In this document: piece by piece, positions 34,018-42,502 of the stretch
Numbering within the stretch: position 1 is the stretch's first letter
How the letters are laid out: every line of letters begins with the position of its first letter
NCBI RefSeq assembly: GCF_013116745.1
Contig: NZ_JABFOE010000002.1
Location: 1 to 64,000, forward strand
Direction: 5' to 3'
DNA: 64,000 bases
Source: Arthrobacter sp. 260
GTDB lineage: Bacteria > Actinomycetota > Actinomycetes > Actinomycetales > Micrococcaceae
Made by a program: the position numbers and the translations under genes
The notes under the pieces: generated by a model
What the model was told of the DNA's origin: nothing
Seen by the model: only the letters and a program-made list of their open reading frames with translations
The model's database searches: none

Positions 34018-35169
34018 ATGCGCATCGTGATTGCACCTGACAAGTTCAAGGGCTCGCTATCCGCCCCCGAGGTTGCCGAGTCCGTGGCTGCCGGGTTGCG
34101 GGCGGCAGCCGGACCGGACACCGTTCTCACCATCGACCACGTGCCAGCCGCCGACGGCGGGGAGGGCACCCTCGACGCCGCAGTGGCCGCCGGATTCACC
34201 CTCCACCTCACCACCGTCACCGGGCCGACCGGTGAACCACTGAAGGCGCCGATTGCGGTCCGCGGCCAGCAGGCGGTCATCGAGATGGCTCTCGCCTCCG
34301 GCCTCGCCGTGTTGCCGGGGGGCACCCTCGACGCACGCGGCGCCACCAGCCGCGGGACCGGAGAGCTGATCAGATTCGCCCTCGACCGCGGCTGCACCGA
34401 CATCGTGCTCGGGGTGGGCGGTAGCGCCAACACGGACGGCGGGTCTGGCGTCCTGACCGGCCTGGGAGCCAGGCTGCTCGACGACGACGGCGTTGACCTT
34501 CCGCACGGCGGTGCGGCTCTCGCCGGGCTTGCCCGGATCGATTTGGCCGGTCTTGATCCCCGGCTGGAGGCCGCCTCCATCACCCTGGCATCCGACGTCG
34601 ACAACCCGCTGCTGGGCCCCATGGGGGCAGCAGCGGTGTTCGGGCCGCAGAAGGGCGCGGCCCCGGCGGATGTCGAGGAACTCGACGCGGCGCTGACCCG
34701 GTTCGTCAGTGTCCTCGCGGCCGCGGCGGGACCGGGGGTAACGGACATGGTGACGGCACCCGGCGCTGGTGCGGCCGGCGGGGTCGGCTACGCTGCGCTC
34801 GCCGTCCTGAACGCGCGGCGCCGGCCAGGAATCGACGTCGTCCTGGAACTTACCGGGTTGGCCGCAAAGCTGCGCGGCGCGGACCTGGTGATTACCGGCG
34901 AGGGCAGCCTCGATGAACAGAGCCTGGGCGGCAAGACGCCGATGGGAGTGGCGAATGCCGCTGCGGCGGCCAATGTCCGTGCCGTGGCCGTCTGCGGACG
35001 CACTGTCCTGAGTCCCGAGCAGCTCACGACGGCGGGATTCGAGCGCACGTTCGCCCTGACCGACCTGGAGCCCGACGTCGAGCGGTGCATTGCCAACGCG
35101 GCGACCCTGCTGGAGCAGGTGGGCCGGGACATCGCCGACCATGTGGGGATCACGGCCCGCTCCCGGTAA
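34018..35169 (+). CDS. glxK: Glycerate kinase (GlxK/GarK type)
   Basis: Class II glycerate kinase of 383 aa that phosphorylates D-glycerate with ATP to 2-phosphoglycerate. It starts MRIVIAPDKFKGSLSAPEVA, the family signature, and contains DHVPAADGGEGTLDA, LGVGGSANTDGGSG and DLVITGEGSLDEQSLGGKTP, which form the nucleotide and substrate sites. It supplies the last step after Gcl and GlxR, sending glyoxylate carbon into glycolysis. It lies on the plus strand about 9 kb from gcl, behind its own terminator-bounded segment. Confidence 0.94.
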   Translation: MRIVIAPDKFKGSLSAPEVAESVAAGLRAAAGPDTVLTIDHVPAADGGEGTLDAAVAAGFTLHLTTVTGPTGEPLKAPIAVRGQQAVIEMALASGLAVLPGGTLDARGATSRGTGELIRFALDRGCTDIVLGVGGSANTDGGSGVLTGLGARLLDDDGVDLPHGGAALAGLARIDLAGLDPRLEAASITLASDVDNPLLGPMGAAAVFGPQKGAAPADVEELDAALTRFVSVLAAAAGPGVTDMVTAPGAGAAGGVGYAALAVLNARRRPGIDVVLELTGLAAKLRGADLVITGEGSLDEQSLGGKTPMGVANAAAAANVRAVAVCGRTVLSPEQLTTAGFERTFALTDLEPDVERCIANAATLLEQVGRDIADHVGITARSR

Positions 35170-35190
35170 GAGGTCATCACTCTAATTGCT

Positions 35191-35209
35191 AATGAGAAGC
35201 ATTTGCATT
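35191..35209 (+). promoter_or_regulatory. Zur-box-like site
   Basis: AATGAGAAGCATTTGCATT is an AT-rich imperfect palindrome (AATG..AA and TT..CATT halves) in GC-rich DNA, 12 bp before the start of an AztD-like zinc lipoprotein gene. Its form and position match Fur/Zur-type boxes of actinobacteria, and zinc repression would fit the product. Confidence 0.65.
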
Positions 35210-35221
35210 TAGAGTGTGGGC

Positions 35222-36571
35222 ATGTCGAATATCAAACCCACCTTTGCCCTCTCCGCGGCGGTCGCCGCTGCCCTCCTGCTCTCAGCCTGCTCCACCGCCG
35301 ACCCTGCCGGTTCCGGGGACCTCCCAGCCACCGCCGCAGCGTCGGCCGCCGATGACGCGACTGACACCGATGGGGCAGGCCGGACGGAAGTTGCTGCGCT
35401 AAGCCCCCGCGCGGTCCTCACCTATGACGGTGGAGTGATGACCGTCGACACCGCATCAGGCGAGGTGCTCGCCACCACGGAGATGGAGGGCTTCCTCCGG
35501 CTGAACAACGCTGGCGACGGCAGGCATGTCATGGTCAGCTCGAGCGACGGCTTTAGCCTTTTCGACACCGGGCTGATCGCCGAAGGACACGGCGACCACA
35601 ACCACTACTTCGTCAGCGACCCGGTGCTCACCGACGAAACCGTGGATGCCCCGGAGCCGGGCCACGTGGTGGTCCACCACGGGAAAACAGCCTTGTTCTC
35701 GGACGGGACGGGAGCCATCACCGTCATGGATTCCGAAGCGCTCAGCGATAGTGAAATCAAGGACGACGAGGTCCAGGAATACTCGACCGACACCGCGCAC
35801 CATGGTGTCGCGGTGCCTCTCAGCGGCGGGGACCTGCTGTTGACGCAGGGCACCGCCGACGCCCGCAATACCGTGCAGGTGCTTGCCCCGGAGGGTGAGG
35901 TTATCGCTGAAACCACCGACTGCCCGGGCGTGCATGGTGAGACTGCGGCCCAGCCGACGGCCGACGGCGACGTCGTGGTGCTCGGCTGCGAGAACGGGCC
36001 GGTCGTGTACCGGGATGGCGGGTTCCACAAGGTCGCCGTCGAGGAGGACTACCAGCGCTCGGGCAACCTGTTTGGCCACCACGCGTCGTCCATAGTGCTC
36101 GCCGACTACAAGACCGACCCCGATGCCAGCCTGGAACGCCCCACGCGCATCGGACTGATCGACACCCTCGCTGACTCCGTCACCACCGTCGACCTGGGCT
36201 CCGCATACTGGTTCCGTTCCCTCGCTCGCGGTGCGGATGGCGAGGCCCTGGTCCTGACCTACGACGGACAGCTGAACGTCCTCGACGAGGAAACCGGTGA
36301 GGTCCTCCACCAGATCGACGTCGTCGAGCCGTGGGAGGAGCCAACCGAGTGGCAGCTCCCAGCCCCCCTCGTCAAGGTGGGTGCTGACGGCTTCGCCTAC
36401 TTGACCGACGCCGCCACCGCGCAACTCCACGTTGTGGACATTGCCGCGGGGACCGTCCGGGACAGCTTCGACCTGCCCGAAACACCGACCGAACTCGCGA
36501 TCGTCACCGGCGAACCGGAATCCCCAGGCCACGACGACGACCACGACGACGACGACGGTGACGACCACTAG
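35222..36571 (+). CDS. aztD: AztD-like zinc-binding lipoprotein
   Basis: Exported protein of about 449 aa. The signal peptide ends in a lipobox (LLLSACSTAD), so the protein is probably membrane-anchored outside. The body is a beta-propeller-like fold with repeated blades (LTYDGGVMTVD, HVMVSSSDGFSLF, LVLTYDGQLNVLD). His-rich loops (GHGDHNHYF near residue 125) and an Asp/His-rich C-terminal tail are typical of the zinc metallochaperone AztD. AztD usually accompanies the AztABC zinc importer, absent here, so the gene is an orphan. Start is ATG 35222 or GTG 35216; ribosome binding site poor. The Zur-like box upstream supports zinc control. Confidence 0.78.
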   Translation: MSNIKPTFALSAAVAAALLLSACSTADPAGSGDLPATAAASAADDATDTDGAGRTEVAALSPRAVLTYDGGVMTVDTASGEVLATTEMEGFLRLNNAGDGRHVMVSSSDGFSLFDTGLIAEGHGDHNHYFVSDPVLTDETVDAPEPGHVVVHHGKTALFSDGTGAITVMDSEALSDSEIKDDEVQEYSTDTAHHGVAVPLSGGDLLLTQGTADARNTVQVLAPEGEVIAETTDCPGVHGETAAQPTADGDVVVLGCENGPVVYRDGGFHKVAVEEDYQRSGNLFGHHASSIVLADYKTDPDASLERPTRIGLIDTLADSVTTVDLGSAYWFRSLARGADGEALVLTYDGQLNVLDEETGEVLHQIDVVEPWEEPTEWQLPAPLVKVGADGFAYLTDAATAQLHVVDIAAGTVRDSFDLPETPTELAIVTGEPESPGHDDDHDDDDGDDH

Positions 36572-36681
36572 GCGCGCAGGCCGGGGGATCTGAAGGATCG
36601 GGGGCCTAATTGTTCGTAGTGTTTACGTCGCCTACGGTGCTGCGGTGGAATATGGCTCCGACGGTTCAGTAGTGTTCTGGT

Positions 36682-37527
36682 ATGGCTTCCTTAAGAAACA
36701 GCCGCGCTGCTGCGCTCCCTGCCAAGCTTTCCCGCTCCTGGCTGCTTGCATCAGCAGCGTCCGAGTCCAACTTCGCGCCCGCCCTTACCTCGGAGGCAGA
36801 TTCGGTGGTCTTCGATATGGAGGACGCTGTCCCGGCGGACGACAAGGAGGCGGCGCGCGAGCGGGTGGTCGAGGCGCTCTCCACCGGTATGACCGCGTGG
36901 GTCCGCGTCAACGGCATTGAAACCGACTTCTGGGCCGACGACCTCGCGGCGCTGTCCAAGGCGCCCGGGCTCCGCGGGGTGATGCTGGCGATGACTGAGA
37001 AGCCCGAACAGGTCACCCACACCGCCATGCGGCTGCAGGCTGGCACCCCGGTGCTCGCGCTGATTGAGTCAGCGCTGGGCATCGAGAACGCCACGGCTAT
37101 TGCCAGCGCTCCGGGCACCTTCCGGCTGGCATTCGGCGTCGGCGATTTCCGTCGGGATACCGGTGCCTCCGACGAGCCGATGGCGCTCGCCTACGCCCGG
37201 GCGAAACTGGTGGTGGCATCACGGGTGGGTCAACTGCCGGGTCCGATCGACGGCCCCACCGTCGGAGCCCTGGGCGATACCCTGCTCGAGGCCTGCAAGG
37301 TCACGGCGTCCATGGGAATGACCGGGAAGCTGTGCCTTCTGCCGGATGCCACCGACACGATCAACAAGGGCCTGTCACCGAGTGACTCGGAGATCATGTG
37401 GGCCCACGAGCTGCTGAGCGCGCACGCCGCCGGCGCGGTGGTGGGAGACGGATCGTACCTGCCGCGGTTGGCCCGGGCGCAGAAAATCTCGTCCCTGGCC
37501 GACTCGTACGGATTGTGGAACGCCTAG
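36682..37527 (+). CDS. HpcH/HpaI aldolase, citrate lyase beta (CitE)-like
   Basis: A 281-aa CitE-like TIM barrel. Key segments are SVVFDMEDAVPADDK (metal Glu and Asp), WVRVNGIETDF (phosphate/CoA-facing Arg), VLALIESALGIENA (Glu metal ligand) and AFGVGDFRRDTG. Family members cleave malyl-CoA, citramalyl-CoA or methylmalyl-CoA to acyl-CoA plus glyoxylate or pyruvate. With a CoA-transferase and complete glyoxylate-consuming genes nearby, malyl-CoA or beta-methylmalyl-CoA cleavage to glyoxylate is an attractive assignment (inference). Ribosome binding site weak; the end of the gene lies within a hairpin. Confidence 0.83.
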   Translation: MASLRNSRAAALPAKLSRSWLLASAASESNFAPALTSEADSVVFDMEDAVPADDKEAARERVVEALSTGMTAWVRVNGIETDFWADDLAALSKAPGLRGVMLAMTEKPEQVTHTAMRLQAGTPVLALIESALGIENATAIASAPGTFRLAFGVGDFRRDTGASDEPMALAYARAKLVVASRVGQLPGPIDGPTVGALGDTLLEACKVTASMGMTGKLCLLPDATDTINKGLSPSDSEIMWAHELLSAHAAGAVVGDGSYLPRLARAQKISSLADSYGLWNA

Positions 37528-37560
37528 CCCGGACGGGGTAACCGTCCGGACCAGGCGTTC
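37518..37560. terminator. Two-tier hairpin terminator between convergent genes
   Basis: Outer arms GAACGCCT (37518-37525) and AGGCGTTC (37553-37560) enclose inner arms CCGGACGG (37529-37536) and CCGTCCGG (37542-37549). The 5' arm covers the last codons of the CitE-like gene. Confidence 0.7.
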
Positions 37561-37566
37561 GGGTGA

Positions 37567-38646
37567 TCAGGCTGGGGCAGCGGCGTTGAACGCGTTGATC
37601 AGCGCCTCTGACACCTCTTCAGTGCTGGCCGATCCGCCAAGGTCCGGGGTGCGCACCTCGGTCTCTTCGAGGACGTGTCCCATGGCCGCCATGATGGCCT
37701 CGCCCGCATCCTGGTGGCCCAGGTGGTCGAGCATCATTGACGCGGCCCAGACCTGACCGAGGGGATTCGCCTTGCCCTGTCCGGCGATGTCCGGCGCGGA
37801 GCCGTGCACCGGCTCGAACATGGAGGGGAACTCCTTCTCCGGGTTCAGGTTCGCGGACGGGGCGATGCCGATGCTTCCGATGATGGCCGCGCCCAGGTCC
37901 GTCAGGATGTCACCGAACAGGTTCGAGGCGACGACGACGTCGAACCGTGCGGGGTCCAGCACAAACAGGGCTGCCAGCGCATCGATGTGATACTCGGAGA
38001 TCTCCAGGTTGGGATGCTCGGCGCCGAGTTCCCGGAAGATCTCGTCCCAGAACGGCATGGTGTGGATGATCCCGTTGGACTTCGTGGCCGACGCAAGTTT
38101 TCCCTCGCGCTGTTCCGCCAGGCCAATGGCGTAACGCATGGCGCGCTCCACTCCGAACCGGGAGAAAACAGACTCCTGAATGGCGATTTCCTGCGGGCTT
38201 CCGCGGTACAGGCGCCCACCGCTCTCGGAGTACTCCCCCTCGTTGTTCTCCCGTACCACCAGGAAGTCGATGCCCCCGGCGGGCACCTTGCGCAGCGGGC
38301 TCTCGATCCCGGGAAGCAGCTTGATCGGGCGCAGGTTGATGTACTGCTGGAAGGCGCGCCGGATGGGGATCAGCAGCCCCCACAGGGACACGTGGTCGGG
38401 CACCCCGGGGTAGCCGACGGCGCCGAGCAGGATCTGATCGCACTCGGCCAGCTGGGCCAGTCCGGTCTCTGGCATCATGGCGCCCGTGCGCGCATAGTAT
38501 TCGCAGCCCCACTCGAGTTCCTCCCACTCGAAGGAGAATCCATACCGCGCTCCGGCAACTTCCAGCAGCCGCTGGGCGGGGGGCATTACTTCGGTGCCAA
38601 TGCCATCACCAGCGATGACTGCGATGTGATAATTCGGGAGAGTCAT
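37567..38646 (-). CDS. Tartrate/D-malate dehydrogenase-type decarboxylating dehydrogenase
   Basis: Isocitrate/isopropylmalate dehydrogenase family enzyme of 359 aa. It has GDGIGTEVMPPAQRLLE at the N-terminus, the substrate loop VVRENNEGEYSE that separates tartrate and D-malate dehydrogenases from IPMDH, and metal/NAD segments DALAALFVLDP, VASNLFGDILTDLGAA and EPVHGSAPDIAGQG. It would oxidise tartrate or D-malate with NAD+, giving oxaloglycolate/glycerate or pyruvate. GAAGGA ribosome binding site. Convergent with the CitE-like gene. It is consistent with a dicarboxylate-catabolic island. Confidence 0.85.
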   Translation of the reverse strand: MTLPNYHIAVIAGDGIGTEVMPPAQRLLEVAGARYGFSFEWEELEWGCEYYARTGAMMPETGLAQLAECDQILLGAVGYPGVPDHVSLWGLLIPIRRAFQQYINLRPIKLLPGIESPLRKVPAGGIDFLVVRENNEGEYSESGGRLYRGSPQEIAIQESVFSRFGVERAMRYAIGLAEQREGKLASATKSNGIIHTMPFWDEIFRELGAEHPNLEISEYHIDALAALFVLDPARFDVVVASNLFGDILTDLGAAIIGSIGIAPSANLNPEKEFPSMFEPVHGSAPDIAGQGKANPLGQVWAASMMLDHLGHQDAGEAIMAAMGHVLEETEVRTPDLGGSASTEEVSEALINAFNAAAPA

Positions 38647-38716
38647 GAGTGTGTGTCCTTCATTTCAGGAGAATGATCCGGCAAGAGGTCAATAAAACGA
38701 TCCTGTCATAAAGAAC

Positions 38717-38755
38717 GACGGCGGCCCCCACCAGGTGTTGGTGGAGGCCGCCGTC
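38717..38755 (-). terminator. Hairpin terminator downstream of the desaturase gene
   Basis: Arms beginning GACGGCGGCC (38717) and ending GGCCGCCGTC (38755), with CCACCA/TGGTGG continuing the stem past one mismatch, lie just after the desaturase stop on the minus strand. Confidence 0.75.
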
Positions 38756-38773
38756 GCGCAGGGGAAGTGCCGG

Positions 38774-39856
38774 CTACTGGTGCCGGTATTTGTTGACCAT
38801 GGGGCAGTCGAAGGGGTCCCGTGCGGCCAGGCCTACCCGGTTGAGGTAGGACACCACGGCTCCGTAGGAGGCGGCGACGCCGACCTCGGTGTAGGGCACT
38901 TTGAGGCGTTCGCAGTGTTCGCGGACGATCAGGGCCGCCTTCCGCAGGTGTGGGCGGGGCATGTCCGGGAACAGGTGGTGCTCGATCTGGAAGTTCAGGC
39001 CTCCGAAGGCGTTGTTCACGAAGTTCCCGCCACGGATGTTCCGTGAGGTGAGGACCTGTTTCTGGAAGAAGTCGAGCTTGCTGTTCTTCGGGATGATCGG
39101 CATGCCCTTGTGGTTGGGGGCGAATGAGGCGCCCATGTAGATGCCGAAGACGGCCATCTGGACGCCGATGAAGGCGAAGGCCATGCCGACGGGGAGGAAC
39201 CAGAAGAGGATGCCGAGATAGGCGCCGAAGCGCATGGCCAGCAGGGCAAGTTCGATCCAGCGGCCCTGTACCGCGCCGGGACGGAAGAGGGTTGCGATGG
39301 ACTTGGCGTGCAGGTTGATGCCCTCGAAGGTGAGCAGGGGGAAGAACAGGTATCCCTGGCGCCGGGTGATCCAGGCGTGGAGTCCCTTGGCCTTCGCGGC
39401 GTCTTCTTCGATGAAAGAGATGGTGTCGATCTCGATGTCGGGGTCTTTGCCTACCACGTTGGGGTCGTTGTGGTGGCGGGTGTGTTTGTTCATCCACCAC
39501 TGGTAGCTGATGCCGACGACACCGGCAGCGAGGATGCGCCCCGACCAGTCATTCGCGCCGCGGGTCTTGAAGATCTGCCGGTGGGAGGCCTCGTGGGCCA
39601 GGAAGGCGATCTGCGTGAAGACGATGCCCAGCACACCGGCGATCAGCAGCTGGAACCAGGTGTCACCGAGGAGGGCGAATCCGGTCCAGGCCGCACCCAT
39701 CGTCAGGGCGAGGGCGGCGAAGACCGCCACGTAGAAACGGCGTCGCCGGTTCAACAAACCTTCCTTGCGGACCTGCTTGAGGAGGGTGGAGTAGGAGGCG
39801 ACGATGTCGTTGGGCTTGGAAACCCGCACGCTGCGACCGGAGGTTGCGGTAGTCAA
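38774..39856 (-). CDS. Membrane fatty acid desaturase / acyl-CoA desaturase
   Basis: Integral membrane di-iron desaturase, about 360 aa from the TTG at 39856. The histidine boxes HEASHR, NKHTRHHND and QIEHHLFPDMPRPHLRK are complete; the QxxHH third box is typical of front-end or acyl-CoA desaturases. Four membrane segments lie around them. The frame is open to 39964, but TTG 39856 follows an AGGGA ribosome binding site and the added N-terminal residues look non-coding, so the shorter form is preferred. Likely role: unsaturation of membrane acyl chains, e.g. in cold adaptation. Single-gene unit, unrelated to its neighbours. Confidence 0.87.
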   Translation of the reverse strand: MTTATSGRSVRVSKPNDIVASYSTLLKQVRKEGLLNRRRRFYVAVFAALALTMGAAWTGFALLGDTWFQLLIAGVLGIVFTQIAFLAHEASHRQIFKTRGANDWSGRILAAGVVGISYQWWMNKHTRHHNDPNVVGKDPDIEIDTISFIEEDAAKAKGLHAWITRRQGYLFFPLLTFEGINLHAKSIATLFRPGAVQGRWIELALLAMRFGAYLGILFWFLPVGMAFAFIGVQMAVFGIYMGASFAPNHKGMPIIPKNSKLDFFQKQVLTSRNIRGGNFVNNAFGGLNFQIEHHLFPDMPRPHLRKAALIVREHCERLKVPYTEVGVAASYGAVVSYLNRVGLAARDPFDCPMVNKYRHQ

Positions 39857-40038
39857 TAAGTGTCCCTGCGTAGGATGCTGCTTCACAGCAGACGGAGGGA
39901 TTGCTAAACCCGCGGTTACCTTGAGTTTACGCGGGTTAGCTGGATGCCGCCTGCAAGTATGCACCCGACGGCATGGGTGGCGGTGAACCGATGCCCCGGG
40001 CCCCGTCGGTCCACTTGGGCCGCTTCACCTGTGCCGGT

Positions 40039-40467
40039 TCAACTCTTCCGGTTGATCACCGCGAACGCTACGGCTCCGACGAGGATCTCCGTGATGAGAA
40101 GCAGCGCGAGGACCATCTCCACCGCAGCCCCCAGTCCAATGGCAATCGCCGCGACGGCGGTGAGTGGGAAAGAGAGCAGACCCAGGACCGCGAGCGAGCG
40201 TGTCAGCACCGCGTCGTCCCGCTCGTCGCCGGTCTGGGTCCAGGCGCGTTCGAAGCTGGTAGTGGAGTCGGGTCTTCTGGTGATGCGCCAGAGCCCGACC
40301 AGGGCCGCCGCCAGGCCCACGGCGCCGCCCGTCAGCAACCCGGTGCCCATGTTCCCGGGACCATATTCCTGCAGGAGTAGTCCGGTAGCTATCAGTGCGG
40401 TCAGACCAACCAGCACCAGGCCGAGGGCGAGGGCCTTCTGCTTTGAGGTGTACGCATCAGTCCACAT
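40039..40467 (-). CDS. Small membrane protein paired with XRE regulator
   Basis: A 142-aa protein with four predicted hydrophobic segments and a cytoplasmic stretch around RRPDSTTSFERAWTQTGDERD. The longest frame starts at 40512, but ATG 40467 (MWTDAYTSKQ) overlaps the regulator stop by 11 bp and is the natural coupled start. Two-gene units of a short XRE regulator and a DUF2178-like membrane protein are widespread; the function is unknown. Confidence 0.7.
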   Translation of the reverse strand: MWTDAYTSKQKALALGLVLVGLTALIATGLLLQEYGPGNMGTGLLTGGAVGLAAALVGLWRITRRPDSTTSFERAWTQTGDERDDAVLTRSLAVLGLLSFPLTAVAAIAIGLGAAVEMVLALLLITEILVGAVAFAVINRKS

Positions 40468-40648
40468 GGAAAATCTCCTCAACAGTGCTGTGAAAATGGC
40501 GGGCGATGGCAATAGCCAAGGGTAGGGACGGGTCGTAGCGGCCGGTCTCGATTGAATTGATCGTCTGCCGCGACACGTTCAGGACCTCGCCCAGCTCACG
40601 TTGGGAGATATTCGCTGCGCGCCGCAGTGCGGTGAGATCGTTTCTCAT
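40457..40648 (-). CDS. Short XRE-family transcriptional regulator
   Basis: A 63-aa protein that is almost entirely a Cro/CI helix-turn-helix: LRRAANISQRELGEVLNVSR, then QTINSIETGRYDPSLPLAIA and a short tail ending EEIFHVD. This YozG-like type usually controls itself and the membrane protein downstream. An inverted repeat CTTGTC/GACAAG lies 25 bp upstream of the start, a good candidate for its own operator. It is coupled to the membrane protein by an 11-bp overlap. Confidence 0.88.
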   Translation of the reverse strand: MRNDLTALRRAANISQRELGEVLNVSRQTINSIETGRYDPSLPLAIAIARHFHSTVEEIFHVD

Positions 40649-40672
40649 TGAAACCCGAAATGGTCAAGGACG

Positions 40673-40689
40673 CTTGTCATGTAGACAAG
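40673..40689 (-). promoter_or_regulatory. Inverted repeat upstream of the XRE gene
   Basis: CTTGTC (40673-40678) and GACAAG (40684-40689) flank a 5-bp spacer. A related CTTGAC half-site follows at 40694. This is a probable autoregulatory operator overlapping the promoter. Confidence 0.55.
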
Positions 40690-40740
40690 TGTGCTTGACT
40701 AGTCACGACGTGTCAAGGGTGCTTTACTTCGGGCGGAACG

Positions 40741-41514
40741 TCAGTGTCGCGGCTGACCCAATGCGTGGCTTGCTTGGTCCGCGGCATCCTTGACGATGGG
40801 GCCGAGGCGCCCGACGTCGTCGGCGCCGACCCGCTGGGTGGGAAATCCGAGGCCGAGTACCGCTGCCAGCTCGCCGGTGTGGCGAAAGACCGGCGCGGCG
40901 ATGGAGCCGACATCACCGTGTCGCTCTCCGAATGCGGCGAAGTATCCCTGATCGCGGGCCTCGGCCACCTGCCGGTCGAGCATCGCCAGGCTGTCGGGGG
41001 TGCTGGGCGTGAACCTGGTGAGCGGGGATTCCGTCAGGGCCTCACGTGCCCGCGGATCGTACGCGAGGAAAATTTTGCCGGGAGCGCCGGCGTGGATTGG
41101 CATCACCATCCCGACGGCGAAGGGTCGGATCACCACATGGCGCGTCTCGGCCACGGCCACGATGGTGCGGAAGGCGCCGTCGCGTACGTAGAGGCATGCT
41201 GTCTCCCCGGTCTCGTCCCGGAGGTTTTGGAGAATCGGTTTGACCAGCTGAACCAGATCCATTCCGGACGTACCGGTGCTGGCCCAGCGAACCATGCGGA
41301 TGCCGATGCGGTAGCGATCGCCGTCCCGGTCCAGGTAGCCCTCCCGAACCATGTTCTGCACCAGCCGCTGGCAGGTACTGGACGGAAGGCCGGTGGCGCG
41401 GGCGAGCTGCTGCAGCGTGGGCTCGGGGTTGTCAGGAGTGAAGCAATCGAGAATCTGACTCACCTTGCGCAGCACCAGGATGGGGGCTGCGCCGCTTGCC
41501 TGTTCGGCTGTCAC
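40741..41514 (-). CDS. IclR-family transcriptional regulator
   Basis: A 257-aa regulator with an N-terminal winged helix (residues about 12-70, LQQLARATGLPSSTCQRLVQ) and a C-terminal IclR effector domain (GETACLYVRDGAFRTIVAVA, PIHAGAPGKIFLAY, and ALTESPLTRFTPST). GTG start with a GAGGA site. It is divergent from the maleate isomerase and carrier genes; two matched 17-bp palindromes in the shared region are the obvious binding sites. The effector is probably a dicarboxylate such as maleate or a product. Confidence 0.9.
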   Translation of the reverse strand: MTAEQASGAAPILVLRKVSQILDCFTPDNPEPTLQQLARATGLPSSTCQRLVQNMVREGYLDRDGDRYRIGIRMVRWASTGTSGMDLVQLVKPILQNLRDETGETACLYVRDGAFRTIVAVAETRHVVIRPFAVGMVMPIHAGAPGKIFLAYDPRAREALTESPLTRFTPSTPDSLAMLDRQVAEARDQGYFAAFGERHGDVGSIAAPVFRHTGELAAVLGLGFPTQRVGADDVGRLGPIVKDAADQASHALGQPRH

Positions 41515-41597
41515 TTACGCCGTCCTCACGTCATCAGTCTCCGAGCTTTTCGGGTCCGTGCAATCTTAGTGGGGTCTCGCGACTTCGGACATTTCTA

Positions 41598-41651
41598 TTG
41601 ACATTCACCTGGCCAACCCACAATATGGGTTACGAACTCACGATATGAGTT
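41598..41651 (+). promoter_or_regulatory. maiA promoter with twin IclR-type operators
   Basis: TTGACA (41598-41603), a 17-nt spacer and CAATAT (41621-41626) make a promoter for the maleate isomerase gene. Two perfect 6-bp-arm palindromes, AACCCACAATATGGGTT (41615-41631) and AACTCACGATATGAGTT (41635-41651), share the spacer pattern C-N-ATA and lie exactly 20 bp apart, i.e. on the same DNA face. The first covers the -10 element. Confidence 0.8.
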
Positions 41652-41681
41652 AGATCACCCACAACGATGTGAAGGACAAAC

Positions 41682-42494
41682 ATGTCTTCCCCAGCCGAAT
41701 ATTGCGAAACCTCCCCGTCCGCTGCCTCCGAGGGCTCCTCCAGGATCGGGCTGATCGTCCCCAGCTCGAACACCACCATGGAGACCGAGCTGCCGGAACT
41801 CTTCCGCCGACAGTCCGAAGCAACCGGCCACCGGTACACGTTCCATTCAGCCCGGGCCGGAATGAAGAAGGTCAACCGTGAGGAACTCGCGGCGATGGTA
41901 GGGAAGGCGGCCGACTGCGCCGAAGCGGTGTCCGACGCCGACGTCGACGTCATTGCCTATGCCTGCCTGGTCGCGGTGATGGCGCAGGGCCCCAACGCCC
42001 ACGTTGAATCCGAGGCCACAATCGCCGGCGCCGCCGAGAAGAACGGCCACCCCGCCGAGGTCACCAGCAGTGCTGGCGCCCTCGTGCGGACCCTTCAGGA
42101 GATGGGCGCGAAGCGGATCGCCATGGTGACCCCCTACGTTCCCGCGCTGACCCAGCTGGTTGCCGAGTACATCGAGGGCGCAGGCATCGAGGTGGTGGAC
42201 TCCGTGAGCCTCTCGGTGGACAACAACCTCGAGGTCGGCCGGCTTGACCCCCAGCAGCTTCCGGGGATCGCCGAGAAGCTCAACCGCGATGGGGTGGACG
42301 CCGTGATTCTGTCGGCCTGCGTGCAAATGCCATCCCTCGCAGCAGTCCAGACGGCCGAAGACCAGCTAGGGGTCCCCGTGATCACCGCAGCTGTCGCCAC
42401 TACCTACGAGATCCTCAAGGCACTGGGCCACACTCCTGCCATCACGGGGGCAGGGCGCCTCCTCGCGGGCGACCTCGTGTCGATCCAGAAGTAG
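41682..42494 (+). CDS. maiA: Maleate cis-trans isomerase
   Basis: Asp/Glu racemase-superfamily enzyme of 270 aa converting maleate to fumarate in the cytoplasm. The maleate isomerase signature RIGLIVPSSNTTMETELP is at about 21-38. The two catalytic cysteines are in AYACLVAVMAQG (Cys95) and ILSACVQMPSL (Cys213). GAAGGA ribosome binding site before the ATG. It is 8 bp upstream of a MatC-like carrier and divergent from an IclR regulator, a compact maleate-utilisation unit. Arylmalonate decarboxylase-like activity is the main alternative in this fold. Confidence 0.9.
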   Translation: MSSPAEYCETSPSAASEGSSRIGLIVPSSNTTMETELPELFRRQSEATGHRYTFHSARAGMKKVNREELAAMVGKAADCAEAVSDADVDVIAYACLVAVMAQGPNAHVESEATIAGAAEKNGHPAEVTSSAGALVRTLQEMGAKRIAMVTPYVPALTQLVAEYIEGAGIEVVDSVSLSVDNNLEVGRLDPQQLPGIAEKLNRDGVDAVILSACVQMPSLAAVQTAEDQLGVPVITAAVATTYEILKALGHTPAITGAGRLLAGDLVSIQK

Positions 42495-42502
42495 GACCGG
42501 TC

